Part shown: piece by piece, positions 51,782-60,905 of the stretch | Position numbering within the stretch: the stretch's first letter is position 1 | Layout: every line of letters starts with the position of its first letter | From: Guptibacillus hwajinpoensis | GTDB lineage: Bacteria > Bacillota > Bacilli > Bacillales > Guptibacillaceae | DNA: 64,000 nt | Assembly (NCBI RefSeq): GCF_020171785.1 | Contig: NZ_JAIVAE010000002.1 | Span: 620,001 to 684,000 of the forward strand | Direction of reading: 5' to 3' | Notes under the pieces: model-generated | Seen by the model: only the letters and a program-made list of their open reading frames with translations | Databases searched by the model: none | Told to the model about the DNA's origin: nothing | Translations under genes and position numbers: made by a program

Positions 51782-52432
51782 TTGCATACACTAATGGATA
51801 ACGACACAAGAAAACAGCAGCTTATAAAGACTCTTCTTCAAAAAGGAATTTATAAGAAGGGTGAAAAACAGCTTTATATGTTAACACTAAATGAACTGGA
51901 AAACATATATGCTCGACCAAAAAAAATTAATACGATAACTGGAAACGGAGTGGTTACAGTGGAGCAAGCAACATTTGCAGCAGGGTGCTTTTGGGGTGTA
52001 GAAGCACTATTTCAACAATTAAACGGCGTTATTTCGACAGCAGCAGGGTTTACTGGTGGTGAAACAATTAATCCTACTTATGAAGATGTTTATTCTGAGT
52101 TAACAGGTCATGCAGAATCCGTGCAAGTTGAATACGATCCTTCCCTCATTTCTTATGAAGAGCTTGTGGAAGTGTTTTTTGAAAATCATAACCCAACTTC
52201 TTTAAACAGACAGGGAGAAGATATTGGAACCCGCTATCGCTCAGCGATCTTTTTCCATTCGAATGAGCAGGCAGAAATTGCATTAATTGCAAAAGAAAAT
52301 CTTGAGCGTTCCGGGCGTTTTAAAAAGCCTATTGTCACTCAAATTGTTCCAATCACTTCATTTTATCGTGCAGACGAATATCACCAAAGTTATCTTGCTA
52401 AGCGTGGACAGTCTTCATGCAAAATTTCGTAA
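51782..52432 (+). CDS. msrA: Peptide-methionine (S)-S-oxide reductase MsrA with N-terminal FbpA-like segment
   Basis: 216 residues, TTG start eight bases after GAGGGAGTGA. Residues 8-45 (KQQLIKTLLQKGIYKKGEKQ and LYMLTLNELENIY) look like the Fur-regulated basic protein A (FbpA) domain. The MsrA domain follows from about 60: GCFWG active-site Cys, GFTGGETINPTYEDVYSELTGHAE, GTRYRSAIFF, and a C-terminal SSCKIS that may hold a resolving Cys. It reduces methionine S-sulfoxide. Under SAM riboswitch control, so it is made when SAM, hence methionine, is low. Ends at a terminator. Confidence 0.9.
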   Translation: MHTLMDNDTRKQQLIKTLLQKGIYKKGEKQLYMLTLNELENIYARPKKINTITGNGVVTVEQATFAAGCFWGVEALFQQLNGVISTAAGFTGGETINPTYEDVYSELTGHAESVQVEYDPSLISYEELVEVFFENHNPTSLNRQGEDIGTRYRSAIFFHSNEQAEIALIAKENLERSGRFKKPIVTQIVPITSFYRADEYHQSYLAKRGQSSCKIS

Positions 52433-52435
52433 CAC

Positions 52436-52475
52436 AAAAAAGCTTTTCCTCAATAGTATGAGGAAAAGCTTTTTT
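52436..52475 (+). terminator. Bidirectional terminator between msrA and the convergent hydrolase gene
   Basis: 17-bp perfect stem with A6/T6 ends and a 6-base loop. Confidence 0.92.
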
Positions 52476-54717
52476 AGTTTGGTTGGTTTACACCGATTTG
52501 ATCAAGAAATATTTTTCCTTTTGGAGAGGCGTTAAACTCAAACGTGATGGAGTCAATCTCATTTAGCTTCAGAGATCCGTTATCTTTATTGAAAAGTTGT
52601 ACCGGAATGTTAAACGTTTGGAGGACGGGTTCGGTAGGTTCACCGTAACGCCGTTCTTCAAAAAATTTTGTTTTCGTATGCTGAATAGGGAGTGCCCCGT
52701 GCATTGGCATAATATCACTTACCAATACGCTGGATGACTCACCGTTGGCTGAGGTTACAGTTACCCTAAAATCAACAGGCTGTTGATTTTCTGCTTCCGA
52801 TACGTTTGCTGCAGTAAATGTTAGTGAGCTATTCGGTGTGAAGTTATATGGATCTTGTAACGGTTTCGTGAGATCTAGTGAGTAAGATGCATTTTTTGAA
52901 TAGGATTGATCCCATTTTAAAAACACACCGTGAGTTCCTCTTTCCTTATCTCTACGAAATTCAAGTTCCCCTTCATACCACTGAATAAAGCTATTGGCAT
53001 CTATATCAATAGAAGGTGATGTTGCGGTTAGCACGTTCACATCTTCCTCAAAGTCACTGAATATATGGTAAGACGGATCTTCGTATTGACTAATGTAAGT
53101 TGTCTTAGGTAGCCACTCAAGTGCATATCGGTAATCCTCAAACATTGGCTGATAGCTTTCATCCTCATGAAGAGTTGCTTCAAGAAAACCGGATACGTAA
53201 GTCCTTGCAATCTGACGCTGCTCATCGCCCTCAAGTAAAGGCTGTTTATTTAATAGTAATGTAAAAGGGAAGTACGTATCATTTTCTCCCCAGGTGGTGT
53301 TAAATTGCCCATGATTAGCACCATCAATATAAAGAGACGATTTCATCGCATTTTCGCTACCTGTTAATTGAATACCGTTATATTGGCGATCTCCTTCAAA
53401 TTCAGATAAGTCACTATCATAAGAACCACCAAGCAATAAATAATTAACATCATCAACTTCAATTTTACGATCAGAGAGAGTTTGATAATCGGTTGGAGCC
53501 AGTGCAATTACGGTTTCAATTTTGTAGTTAAAGTTAAAACGCATGTTAGCATTGTTTGGATAGCGATCAAGTTCATTGAATTTAGCAGCAAGGATAGCGG
53601 CTTGACCCCCGCGAGAGTGACCAATTAATGCAATATGATCCATATCAACTTTATTGAAAAATTGGGTATCTTGTTGTGTCGAAAGTGATTCAATTTCTTC
53701 AATGTGTTTTAATAATAGCCAGGCTCGGCCATTAATATCTCCAGATAGACCTCCTGACCATGAGGAGTTAAAGAAATTTTCATCAACTGATACGGTTAAA
53801 AATCCTCTACTTGCAAGCAGCTCTCCTAAATAATTGTAGCCTTCATCTGAAAAATCTTCCATTTTATGATTACCATGTACGATCAGAACAAGTGGGAAAG
53901 GCCCCTCACCTTCTGGCATAAAGACACGTCCGTTTAGTGGAACGTTAGTATCTTTAAAGCCCCAAAACCATTCCCGTTCTTTGGACCATTCTCCAATCAT
54001 GCTTGAAGCATTAACGGACCTTGTTTGGAGGTCGACTTCATTACCGAATTCGTCTCGTTGTTTATCAGTTCCACTTCCATATGTAAACGTATTTACTTCA
54101 AGCGAACCATATTCCGATGGGTTTTGACTGACGGTGGAAAATGGCTCAACAGTGTTGGCGAGGCGCTCATCCATGGTACCAGGGGTAAATAGCCAGTAAC
54201 AAAAAATGCCTGTTACGAAAACCCCTAAAAGTAGCATGATGATTGAAAGTGGTTTCTTCAATCCAGTTGTTAACGGGTATCCAAACAGTACTCCAGTAAT
54301 AACGCCAATCGCAACTAAGAGATAGGCAAGAGGGAGAATGTTCTCAAGACTGCGAAATTGATCTAACGTGTAAATCGTGATTGTAAGGGAAATACCTAAA
54401 CTAGCGATGAAAAGAGCAGGAAGTTTTTTAACTCTATTTATAAGCCATTCGCCCATTTTTACGGCTACCCACGTTCCAATAATAGCGATTAGAAAGAAAA
54501 GGACAACGTCTACTAATTTTCCGAGTCCAGTATGAAAATCAAAACCGATGGCGAAGATTAGAAGCATTGTGATTAATGTGGCGCCATAGGAAGCGCCTTT
54601 CCAACTCGCATTAAAAAAAGACTGTACAGGCAACCTTATGCGCTTAAATCGTTTTTTTACTTTATTTTGGTTATGCGTCTCTTTCCGTGTCTTTCCGTAC
54701 TCTGGTTCCTGTTCCAC
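52474..54717 (-). CDS. Large membrane-anchored alpha/beta hydrolase
   Basis: About 747 residues from GTG 54717, which has GGAGGATTCGC; ATG 54735 is the alternative. A basic N-terminus is followed by five or six membrane helices (about 40-185). Then comes an extracytoplasmic alpha/beta hydrolase (about 265-560): VLIVHGNHKMEDFSDEGYNY, nucleophile ALIGHSRGGQAA, YLLLGGSYDSDL acid region and DGANHGQFNT for His. The last 180 residues are beta-rich, like a carbohydrate-binding jelly roll. Chlorophyllase/lipase-like esterases have this core. Substrate unknown. Confidence 0.8.
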   Translation of the reverse strand: MEQEPEYGKTRKETHNQNKVKKRFKRIRLPVQSFFNASWKGASYGATLITMLLIFAIGFDFHTGLGKLVDVVLFFLIAIIGTWVAVKMGEWLINRVKKLPALFIASLGISLTITIYTLDQFRSLENILPLAYLLVAIGVITGVLFGYPLTTGLKKPLSIIMLLLGVFVTGIFCYWLFTPGTMDERLANTVEPFSTVSQNPSEYGSLEVNTFTYGSGTDKQRDEFGNEVDLQTRSVNASSMIGEWSKEREWFWGFKDTNVPLNGRVFMPEGEGPFPLVLIVHGNHKMEDFSDEGYNYLGELLASRGFLTVSVDENFFNSSWSGGLSGDINGRAWLLLKHIEEIESLSTQQDTQFFNKVDMDHIALIGHSRGGQAAILAAKFNELDRYPNNANMRFNFNYKIETVIALAPTDYQTLSDRKIEVDDVNYLLLGGSYDSDLSEFEGDRQYNGIQLTGSENAMKSSLYIDGANHGQFNTTWGENDTYFPFTLLLNKQPLLEGDEQRQIARTYVSGFLEATLHEDESYQPMFEDYRYALEWLPKTTYISQYEDPSYHIFSDFEEDVNVLTATSPSIDIDANSFIQWYEGELEFRRDKERGTHGVFLKWDQSYSKNASYSLDLTKPLQDPYNFTPNSSLTFTAANVSEAENQQPVDFRVTVTSANGESSSVLVSDIMPMHGALPIQHTKTKFFEERRYGEPTEPVLQTFNIPVQLFNKDNGSLKLNEIDSITFEFNASPKGKIFLDQIGVNQPN

Positions 54718-54835
54718 GCGAATCCTCCATTTCATTATTCACTTCTTTTATTATAGCAAATACATAATGAAGAGAGGGAACTCATAATGGCTCATCCCCG
54801 TTCATTTAATCGTCAAATCAAAATCAGCAAAGTAT

Positions 54836-54864
54836 TTGATTCTTACTTAGATAAGTCGTACAAT
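54836..54864 (+). promoter_or_regulatory. Sigma-A promoter of cydDC
   Basis: TTGATT (54836-54841), 17-bp spacer, TACAAT (54859-54864), 69 bases before the start codon. Confidence 0.65.
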
Positions 54865-54878
54865 TAGTACAATGCTTA

Positions 54879-54896
54879 ATGTGAATTATTTCACAA
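54879..54896 (+). promoter_or_regulatory. Rex operator upstream of cydDC
   Basis: ATGTGAA-TTAT-TTCACAA matches the Rex consensus TTGTGAA-N4-TTCACAA at all but the first base. It lies just after the predicted start point, where bound Rex would block transcription at low NADH/NAD+ ratio. Confidence 0.78.
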
Positions 54897-54932
54897 ACGT
54901 GCGTTTGAGATTAAAATAAAGGTGGGGATAAG

Positions 54933-56666
54933 GTGAAGAACGAGCTTAAAGCATACGCTTCAGGATTTAAAATTACGCACCTGTTCATGATTTTAGGCGC
55001 GCTTTTAATAGGTGCTTCAATTATTGCACAGGCTTTTCTTACAGTAGAAATTGTAAACAACGTTTTTGTAAATAAAACAGATTTTGAAGAAGTCATGCCT
55101 TTTCTTATGAGTTTGCTAATTGTATTGCTATTACGACCATTCTTATCTTACTTAATGGGCAGAGCAGGAGTAGAGATGGCTGCTACAGTAAAACAAAGAA
55201 TTCGTAAAGCGCTATTAGACAAATTTTCGCGAGAAGCGCTACTAACTTCTCATCAAGGGCAATCTGGTCAGAAGGTGAGCGTCTTGCTTGATGCAGTTGA
55301 TGAGATCGATGCTTATTATAGTAAATACATTCCACAAGTGTTCAAAACAGCCGTAATTCCAATTTTTATTTTAGTTGCTGTTTCAACTCAGCATCTCCAA
55401 ACAGGACTAATCATGATGGTAACGGCACCGTTCATTCCAATATTTTATATTATTATTGGGATACGAACACAGAAAAAATCTGAAGAGAAGCTTGAACAAA
55501 TGACTGTTTTTTCTGGCCGCTTTTTAGATACGATCCAGGGATTGACCACACTAAATTTGTTTCGACAGTCAAAAAAATACCGAACCATTATTAAAGAAAG
55601 TAGCTTAAACTACCGTGATGCTACTATAGAAGTATTAAAAGTTGCTTTCGTGTCCTCTTTAATGCTTGAGTTAATTTCTATGCTTAGTATCGGCATTATT
55701 GCGCTTGAAATCGGCCTTCGTCTCATTGTATTTAATAGCATGTCTTTTGCAACGGCATTTTTTCTTCTTATCCTTGCTCCAGAATTCTACCTTTCATTAA
55801 AAGAACTAGGCAGTGCTTTTCATACCGGTAGAGGGAGTATGAGCGCAATGAAAAAGGTAAGTGAAGAACTAGGTCGTGAGAGCGAAGAAGTGACATGGGG
55901 AGATCGGTTTATTGAAAATAGAAAAACTCCACCAAAGATTGCTCTAAAAGACGTTTCTTATCAGTATAAAGACAGTGGTTTTTCTTTATCATCTCTAAAT
56001 ATAACTATTGCACCTTATCGTCAGGTAGCGGTAATCGGGCGAAGCGGGTCTGGTAAGTCAACGTTATTGCATATGATTGCCGGGTTGCTACCACCGCAAC
56101 AAGGTGAGATTACGGTCGATCATCATTCCATGACAAATTTAAATGAAGATAGTTGGTTTTCACAGGTTAGCTATATCTCTCAGCATCCGTATATATTTAC
56201 AGGGACGATAGCTGAAAACATACGTATCGGATCAAAGAATGCCAGCCAATCTGAAATTGAAGATGCAGCGGGGAAAGCTGGTATATCCGCATTTGTTGCT
56301 ACACTAGAACAAGGTTATGAAACGATCATTGGTGAATCGGGTCGTGGTTTATCTGGAGGAGAAAAACAGCGACTGGCACTGGCACGTGCTTTTTTAAAGA
56401 AGCCAAATGTCATTTTGTTTGATGAGCCAACAACCGGACTTGATTTATATACAGAGAAAGTACTTCAATCAGCGATGAATTCATTATCTCAAAACGCTAC
56501 AATCATTACAGTAGCGCATCGACTTCATACCATTCGAAAAGCCGACCATATCATTGTGCTCGATCAAGGAAAGATGATGGCTGAAGGCACTGACGAAGCA
56601 CTTTATGAGTCAAGTGAACTATACCGGGAAATGGTAAATGTTCAAACAGAGGAGGTAACCTTATGA
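54933..56666 (+). CDS. cydD: Heterodimeric ABC exporter subunit CydD
   Basis: 577 residues, GTG start behind AAGGTGGGGATA. Six membrane helices (about 15-300), then an ATPase domain: Walker A GRSGSGKST, signature LSGGEKQR, Walker B VILFDEPTTGL, VAHRLHTI switch. CydDC exports thiols or binds heme for cytochrome bd assembly. The permease region motifs RAGVEMAATVKQRIRKALLDKF fit CydD. The cydAB genes are not in the window; Rex control fits a cytochrome bd role. Confidence 0.9.
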   Translation: MKNELKAYASGFKITHLFMILGALLIGASIIAQAFLTVEIVNNVFVNKTDFEEVMPFLMSLLIVLLLRPFLSYLMGRAGVEMAATVKQRIRKALLDKFSREALLTSHQGQSGQKVSVLLDAVDEIDAYYSKYIPQVFKTAVIPIFILVAVSTQHLQTGLIMMVTAPFIPIFYIIIGIRTQKKSEEKLEQMTVFSGRFLDTIQGLTTLNLFRQSKKYRTIIKESSLNYRDATIEVLKVAFVSSLMLELISMLSIGIIALEIGLRLIVFNSMSFATAFFLLILAPEFYLSLKELGSAFHTGRGSMSAMKKVSEELGRESEEVTWGDRFIENRKTPPKIALKDVSYQYKDSGFSLSSLNITIAPYRQVAVIGRSGSGKSTLLHMIAGLLPPQQGEITVDHHSMTNLNEDSWFSQVSYISQHPYIFTGTIAENIRIGSKNASQSEIEDAAGKAGISAFVATLEQGYETIIGESGRGLSGGEKQRLALARAFLKKPNVILFDEPTTGLDLYTEKVLQSAMNSLSQNATIITVAHRLHTIRKADHIIVLDQGKMMAEGTDEALYESSELYREMVNVQTEEVTL

Positions 56667-58369
56667 GAGAATTAGCATTTGTTTGGCGTGAAATGCTAAC
56701 AGAGAAAAAAGATATCCTTCTTTCCATCTTATTTGGCTTTATTGCTGGTATAACAGCTGTTGCCCTTTTTGCTGCAAGTGGCTACTTAATTTCTAAGGCA
56801 GCATTGTCGCTACCTGTTTTCGCATTAGCCATCTTAACAGCTGTCGTGAAATTTTTTGGACTTGCTCGTGCAGTAGGCCGTTACTTTGAAAGAATTTATT
56901 CTCACCGCGCCACATTTTCAATCTTAAGCAACATGCGCGTATCATTTTATAAAAAACTTGAACCAGTTGCAGCGAGCTTAACTCAGAAACACCGAAGTGG
57001 GGAATTGCTAGGGCGAATCGTAGGAGATATTGATCGGCTTCAGCATTTTTATTTGCGTGTCTTCTACCCACCGATCGTATTTATTCTTATTTTCCTTGTT
57101 ACCATTTGGTTTACATTATTCTTTTCAATTAAAATTGCCAGTTTAATGCTGTTAGGTGTTTTTCTTACTGGGATAATAATTCCTGGTTACTTCGCGTGGC
57201 GTATTCGTAAAAAAGATCAGGCCGTTCGTGCACTGAGAGGAGAATTTGCAGCTGATTCGGCTGAGTTCTTCAATGGCTATCGTGATTTGAAAATCATGAG
57301 AGAAACCGCTAAAAGAAAAGAAGAGTTGGAAGCAAAATCAAGCGCAACTTTGAAGGCGGAAAGTAAAGAAAGTAAGGCGGAAGTTTTTCATCAGGCGGTT
57401 AACTCATTTATCTCTTTATTTGTCACATGGTGTGTCATCGTGGTGGGTGCCTATCTTGTGACAACTGGAGAATTGGATGGCGTATTTCTCGCCATGCTTG
57501 TCCTAATCTCCTTAACGTCGTTTGAGAATGCGGTGCCGATGGCGATCGTGCCAGCTTATTTACAAGATAGCATGACAGCATCCAAAAGACTTTCAGACGT
57601 ACAAGCTGTCACTTCGAATAACATAAAGCAAACAATAAAGCTTCCAGAAGAAAAACCATTCTCGTTATTAGCCAAAAATGTAACTTTCACATATCCAGGT
57701 GAAGAAAGAAGAGCACTGAAACATGTATCCGTTCATATCCCAGTAGGGGGGAAAACGGCGATCGTAGGACCTAGTGGTTCTGGTAAGTCAACGCTTTTAC
57801 AACTATTCCTTAAGTTCTATGAGAGCGGGGGACTAGAAGTGAATGGTGAGTCGACTCAAACGCTATCACAGGAGCAAATTTGGTCAGAAACAAATGTTGT
57901 CCTTCAACAAAACCATTTTTTCTCAGGCTCTATTCGTGACAACTTGAAACTCGCCGGAGAGACGTTAACCGACGAACATTTAACAAATATCCTTGCTATT
58001 GTTCAACTTCATCATCTTTCTCTTGATTACGAAGTCCATGAAAAGGGCGCAAACCTATCCGGTGGCGAACAGCAGCGTCTTGCCATTGCAAGAGCTCTGT
58101 TAAAAGGAAAGCGTGTCTGGTTATTAGACGAGCCAACTTCCTCTGTAGATCTTTTGACAGAAAGATTAATCTTTAACTATTTATTTGATCGAGCCAAAGA
58201 AGATACGCTTCTCTTGGTCAGTCATCGACTGAACAATCTTGAAAAGATGGATCAAATTATCGTGATGGATTCAGGTGAAGTTGTTGAAAGTGGTACGTAT
58301 AATGAATTAATGTCGAGAAAAGGATATTTTTATCATATGAGAGAAATCGAAAAAAGCGTTCTTGTGTAA
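56663..58369 (+). CDS. cydC: Heterodimeric ABC exporter subunit CydC
   Basis: 568 residues, start overlapping cydD by four bases (ATGA). FGFIAGITAVALFAASGYLISKAAL and RAVGRYFERIYSHRATFSIL are CydC hallmarks. ATPase: GPSGSGKST, LSGGEQQR, WLLDEPTSSVD, SHRLNNL. Forms the transporter with CydD. The base sequences around the two Walker A motifs are almost identical, as expected for related domains. Ends at a hairpin. Confidence 0.9.
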   Translation: MRELAFVWREMLTEKKDILLSILFGFIAGITAVALFAASGYLISKAALSLPVFALAILTAVVKFFGLARAVGRYFERIYSHRATFSILSNMRVSFYKKLEPVAASLTQKHRSGELLGRIVGDIDRLQHFYLRVFYPPIVFILIFLVTIWFTLFFSIKIASLMLLGVFLTGIIIPGYFAWRIRKKDQAVRALRGEFAADSAEFFNGYRDLKIMRETAKRKEELEAKSSATLKAESKESKAEVFHQAVNSFISLFVTWCVIVVGAYLVTTGELDGVFLAMLVLISLTSFENAVPMAIVPAYLQDSMTASKRLSDVQAVTSNNIKQTIKLPEEKPFSLLAKNVTFTYPGEERRALKHVSVHIPVGGKTAIVGPSGSGKSTLLQLFLKFYESGGLEVNGESTQTLSQEQIWSETNVVLQQNHFFSGSIRDNLKLAGETLTDEHLTNILAIVQLHHLSLDYEVHEKGANLSGGEQQRLAIARALLKGKRVWLLDEPTSSVDLLTERLIFNYLFDRAKEDTLLLVSHRLNNLEKMDQIIVMDSGEVVESGTYNELMSRKGYFYHMREIEKSVLV

Positions 58370-58373
58370 ACTT

Positions 58374-58418
58374 AGCTTCCAATACGCAGCCATGTAGCAG
58401 TTAATTGGAAGCTTTTTA
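58374..58418 (+). terminator. Terminator after cydC
   Basis: 10-bp perfect stem (58374-58383 / 58404-58413), 20-base loop, T-rich end. Confidence 0.75.
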
Positions 58419-58495
58419 ATATTTATTTTGAAAAAAAGAGGATAAGTATCCTTTTTATGGAATTTTGTAGAGATAAGTAAAAAGGAGGAGTTGTC

Positions 58496-58846
58496 TTGTT
58501 AAATAACGTGTGTGTCATAACAATCAAAGTGTCGAATATGAAAGAATCTTTAGCGTTTTACACTGAAATACTAGACTTTAAAATTTCAAAAGAGTACGGA
58601 CCGAACATTGTGAGTCTTCAACATGAGTCGATTCCGATCGTTCTCGAAGAAGAGTTTCAAGAAACTGTAAAAAACAGCGTTCTGATAGCGATTCAATCAG
58701 ATAATATCCATCAAGATTTTCAGTGGTTTAAAGATAAAGAAGTATCGATTTTATCGGAAGAGCCAGAACCTTGTCCACCGGGTTTGTTTTTTGTAATAGA
58801 AGATCCGTCGGGGAATCGGATCGAAATACTTCAATTTATGAATTGA
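58496..58846 (+). CDS. VOC family protein (glyoxalase fold)
   Basis: 116 residues, TTG start behind AAAGGAGGAGTTGTC. A full single VOC unit of paired beta-alpha-beta-beta-beta modules: ITIKVSNMKESLAFYTEILDF at the start and FFVIEDPSGNRIEILQF at the end (Glu metal ligand position). Could be a dioxygenase-like, isomerase-like or resistance-type binding protein; function not known. Confidence 0.87.
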   Translation: MLNNVCVITIKVSNMKESLAFYTEILDFKISKEYGPNIVSLQHESIPIVLEEEFQETVKNSVLIAIQSDNIHQDFQWFKDKEVSILSEEPEPCPPGLFFVIEDPSGNRIEILQFMN

Positions 58847-58858
58847 TTGGTTACATAA

Positions 58859-59812
58859 ATGGTATTTAAATCATTTGTTTGGCGCTCTGTTTCTCAATTT
58901 CTGTTAACATCACTGGGGATTTTATTGATAGGATCCTTACCTTACCTCTTTTTTAATATGAAGAGTCAACTTGAAATATTGAAGATGATTGATCAAAAAG
59001 CCCTATCAAACACGCTTTTTTTATATGATACCATCGTATTTAACGTGGAAGCTTATGTAAATCAACTTGTTCATACAATCAAGGTATTGTTTAACGGAAA
59101 TATGCTTGACTATTACACAAGAGGAAGAAATGTACCATTATTTCCTGATTTATGGCATGCCTATAAACTTTCTATGTCTTACTTAGTCGGATCCTTAATC
59201 ATTTCTGTGTGTGCAGCGATAGTACTCACGATTATAACTATGGTGTTTCCGAAACGAATGAGAGGTTATCTAAAAGGCTTATTCTTTCTTATTGAATCAT
59301 TACCTGATGTATTCGTTATCTTACTTGCTCAGTTAGGCGTGATTTGGATTTATAAACAGACAGATCTTCTTCTATTCAATGTAACAAGCGGGTTTAATGA
59401 AAATGCAATCGTTTTACCGGTTTTTATTCTATCTTTACTTCCTTCTGTTTACATTTATAAATACTTATTACTCTCCTATGAAGAAGAAGAAGAAAAGCCC
59501 TATGTTGTACTGGCAAAAGGGAAAGGAATTGATCACTTTACAATTCTACTAGTACACATGTTTCGGAATGCAATGGTGTCACTATTTCACCATTTTAAAG
59601 GGATTTTTCTCCTTGCTCTAGCGAACTTGCTTATGCTTGAGTTGATTTTTGACATGAATGGTTTAATGATGTTCATTTACAAACATGGGGCCGTCAATAC
59701 TGAAATGGTGACGCTTTCTCTATATATGATTTTTTTACCAACTTTTATTCTTTTTACCTCAATTGAATGGTTGATTAATCGATGGACGGCAAAGCGAGAG
59801 GGGGCAATATGA
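58859..59812 (+). CDS. Peptide-type ABC transporter permease (DppB/OppB-like, divergent)
   Basis: 317 residues with about six helices. Layout follows the Opp/Dpp B subunit (N-terminal helix, long extracytoplasmic loop, five more helices), and LAKGKGIDHFTILLVHMFRNAM is in the EAA loop position, but the sequence is divergent and the usual PGDP-type motifs are missing. No ribosome site is clear; it starts 13 bases after the VOC gene and may be coupled. No binding protein or ATPase is encoded nearby. Confidence 0.75.
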   Translation: MVFKSFVWRSVSQFLLTSLGILLIGSLPYLFFNMKSQLEILKMIDQKALSNTLFLYDTIVFNVEAYVNQLVHTIKVLFNGNMLDYYTRGRNVPLFPDLWHAYKLSMSYLVGSLIISVCAAIVLTIITMVFPKRMRGYLKGLFFLIESLPDVFVILLAQLGVIWIYKQTDLLLFNVTSGFNENAIVLPVFILSLLPSVYIYKYLLLSYEEEEEKPYVVLAKGKGIDHFTILLVHMFRNAMVSLFHHFKGIFLLALANLLMLELIFDMNGLMMFIYKHGAVNTEMVTLSLYMIFLPTFILFTSIEWLINRWTAKREGAI

Positions 59813-60834
59813 GAAAAGATTCACTTTTACGAAATGGCCCTTTTGTCTTCGGTGTTGTTTTTTTATTACTCCTATTATTAAGTAGTTACTTTTACAGTTT
59901 TTACAGTTCAGAAGTTCATCCTGATAAAATGCTTTATGATGAAAATGGAAATGTTATGGCATTAGCACCATTTGCTCCTTCGCTCAACTTTCCACTTGGA
60001 AGTGATCTTGACGGCAATTCGTTTGTATTTAAACTAATAGAAGGGGCTAAATATACGATTGGGTTATCCCTTATCGTTGCCTTTTTTAGAGTCGGCTTTT
60101 CATGTATATTTGGGTATTTGCTTTATCGTATGCCTTTTTCATTAAGGGTTTTATTTGGTGGCCTTTCGAACGTGTTTCATTATGCCCCTGTTACGATTTT
60201 TACTTATATCATTATCGCTCCTGTCATATTAACGTTTAGTTGGAGCTATGATGTTTCTACGAAAATCATTTTTCCAATGGTAATCTTGATTGGTATTAGC
60301 ATTCCTGTTTTAGCTCTTTATGTACAAAATGAATTGGATTCCATATCTACAAACGAGTATATAGACAGTGCAAAAGTATTGGGAGGAAGTAGGTTTCATC
60401 TTTTAAGAAAACATCTAGCCCCTTTTATGTATCCGAAGTTATTGCTTCTTTTTGTGCAGCAGGTAGGTCAAGTACTCATTATATTTGCTCATCTAGGATT
60501 ATTAAACGTTTTTATCGGAGGAACGGATGTAAGGGTGATGGATGTTGATTTTAAAACAGGCGAGACGACAACGGAATCCTTTTCGATGACGAATGAGTGG
60601 GCCGGTTTGATCGCTCAAAACTTCCAGTATGCCCAGTCGTTTCCTTGGATGGTTCTAGCTCCAGTATCAGCTTTTGCACTATCTATTCTCGCAATTAATA
60701 GTATTGTTTACGGATTAACGAATCGCAAAACAGTTAAGAAAAGTGTTGGCAAAAAGAGTCTACCTGAGAAAACGGTTATTCTAGAACAAACTCACTTTGA
60801 ATTAAATGGTGGCCATTCATCAAAACAAGGTTAA
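59809..60834 (+). CDS. Peptide-type ABC transporter permease (DppC/OppC-like, divergent)
   Basis: 341 residues from ATG 59809 (GAGGGGG upstream), overlapping the previous stop (ATGA). FPLGSDLDGNSFVFKLIEGAKYTIGLSL corresponds to the FGTDxxGRD region of C subunits with the Arg changed, and YIDSAKVLGGSRFHLLRKHLAPF is the EAA loop. An extracytoplasmic insert (VMDVDFKTGETTTESF) is near residue 245. Pair partner of the preceding gene; ends at a hairpin. Confidence 0.77.
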   Translation: MRKDSLLRNGPFVFGVVFLLLLLLSSYFYSFYSSEVHPDKMLYDENGNVMALAPFAPSLNFPLGSDLDGNSFVFKLIEGAKYTIGLSLIVAFFRVGFSCIFGYLLYRMPFSLRVLFGGLSNVFHYAPVTIFTYIIIAPVILTFSWSYDVSTKIIFPMVILIGISIPVLALYVQNELDSISTNEYIDSAKVLGGSRFHLLRKHLAPFMYPKLLLLFVQQVGQVLIIFAHLGLLNVFIGGTDVRVMDVDFKTGETTTESFSMTNEWAGLIAQNFQYAQSFPWMVLAPVSAFALSILAINSIVYGLTNRKTVKKSVGKKSLPEKTVILEQTHFELNGGHSSKQG

Positions 60835-60856
60835 TACTATCCGATACGATCACATG

Positions 60857-60887
60857 TACGCTATACTAATAGCTAGCGTATTTTTTA
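60857..60887 (+). terminator. Terminator after the permease pair
   Basis: TACGCTA (60857-60863) pairs with TAGCGTA (60874-60880), followed by six T. Confidence 0.8.
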
Positions 60888-60905
60888 GAGAGAGGGATGT
60901 TACGA

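Noticed and set aside
56035-57795. Near-identical nucleotides at the two Walker A motifs of cydD and cydC as a recombination repeat
   Set aside because: The shared stretch is short and explained by the conserved GSGKST codons.
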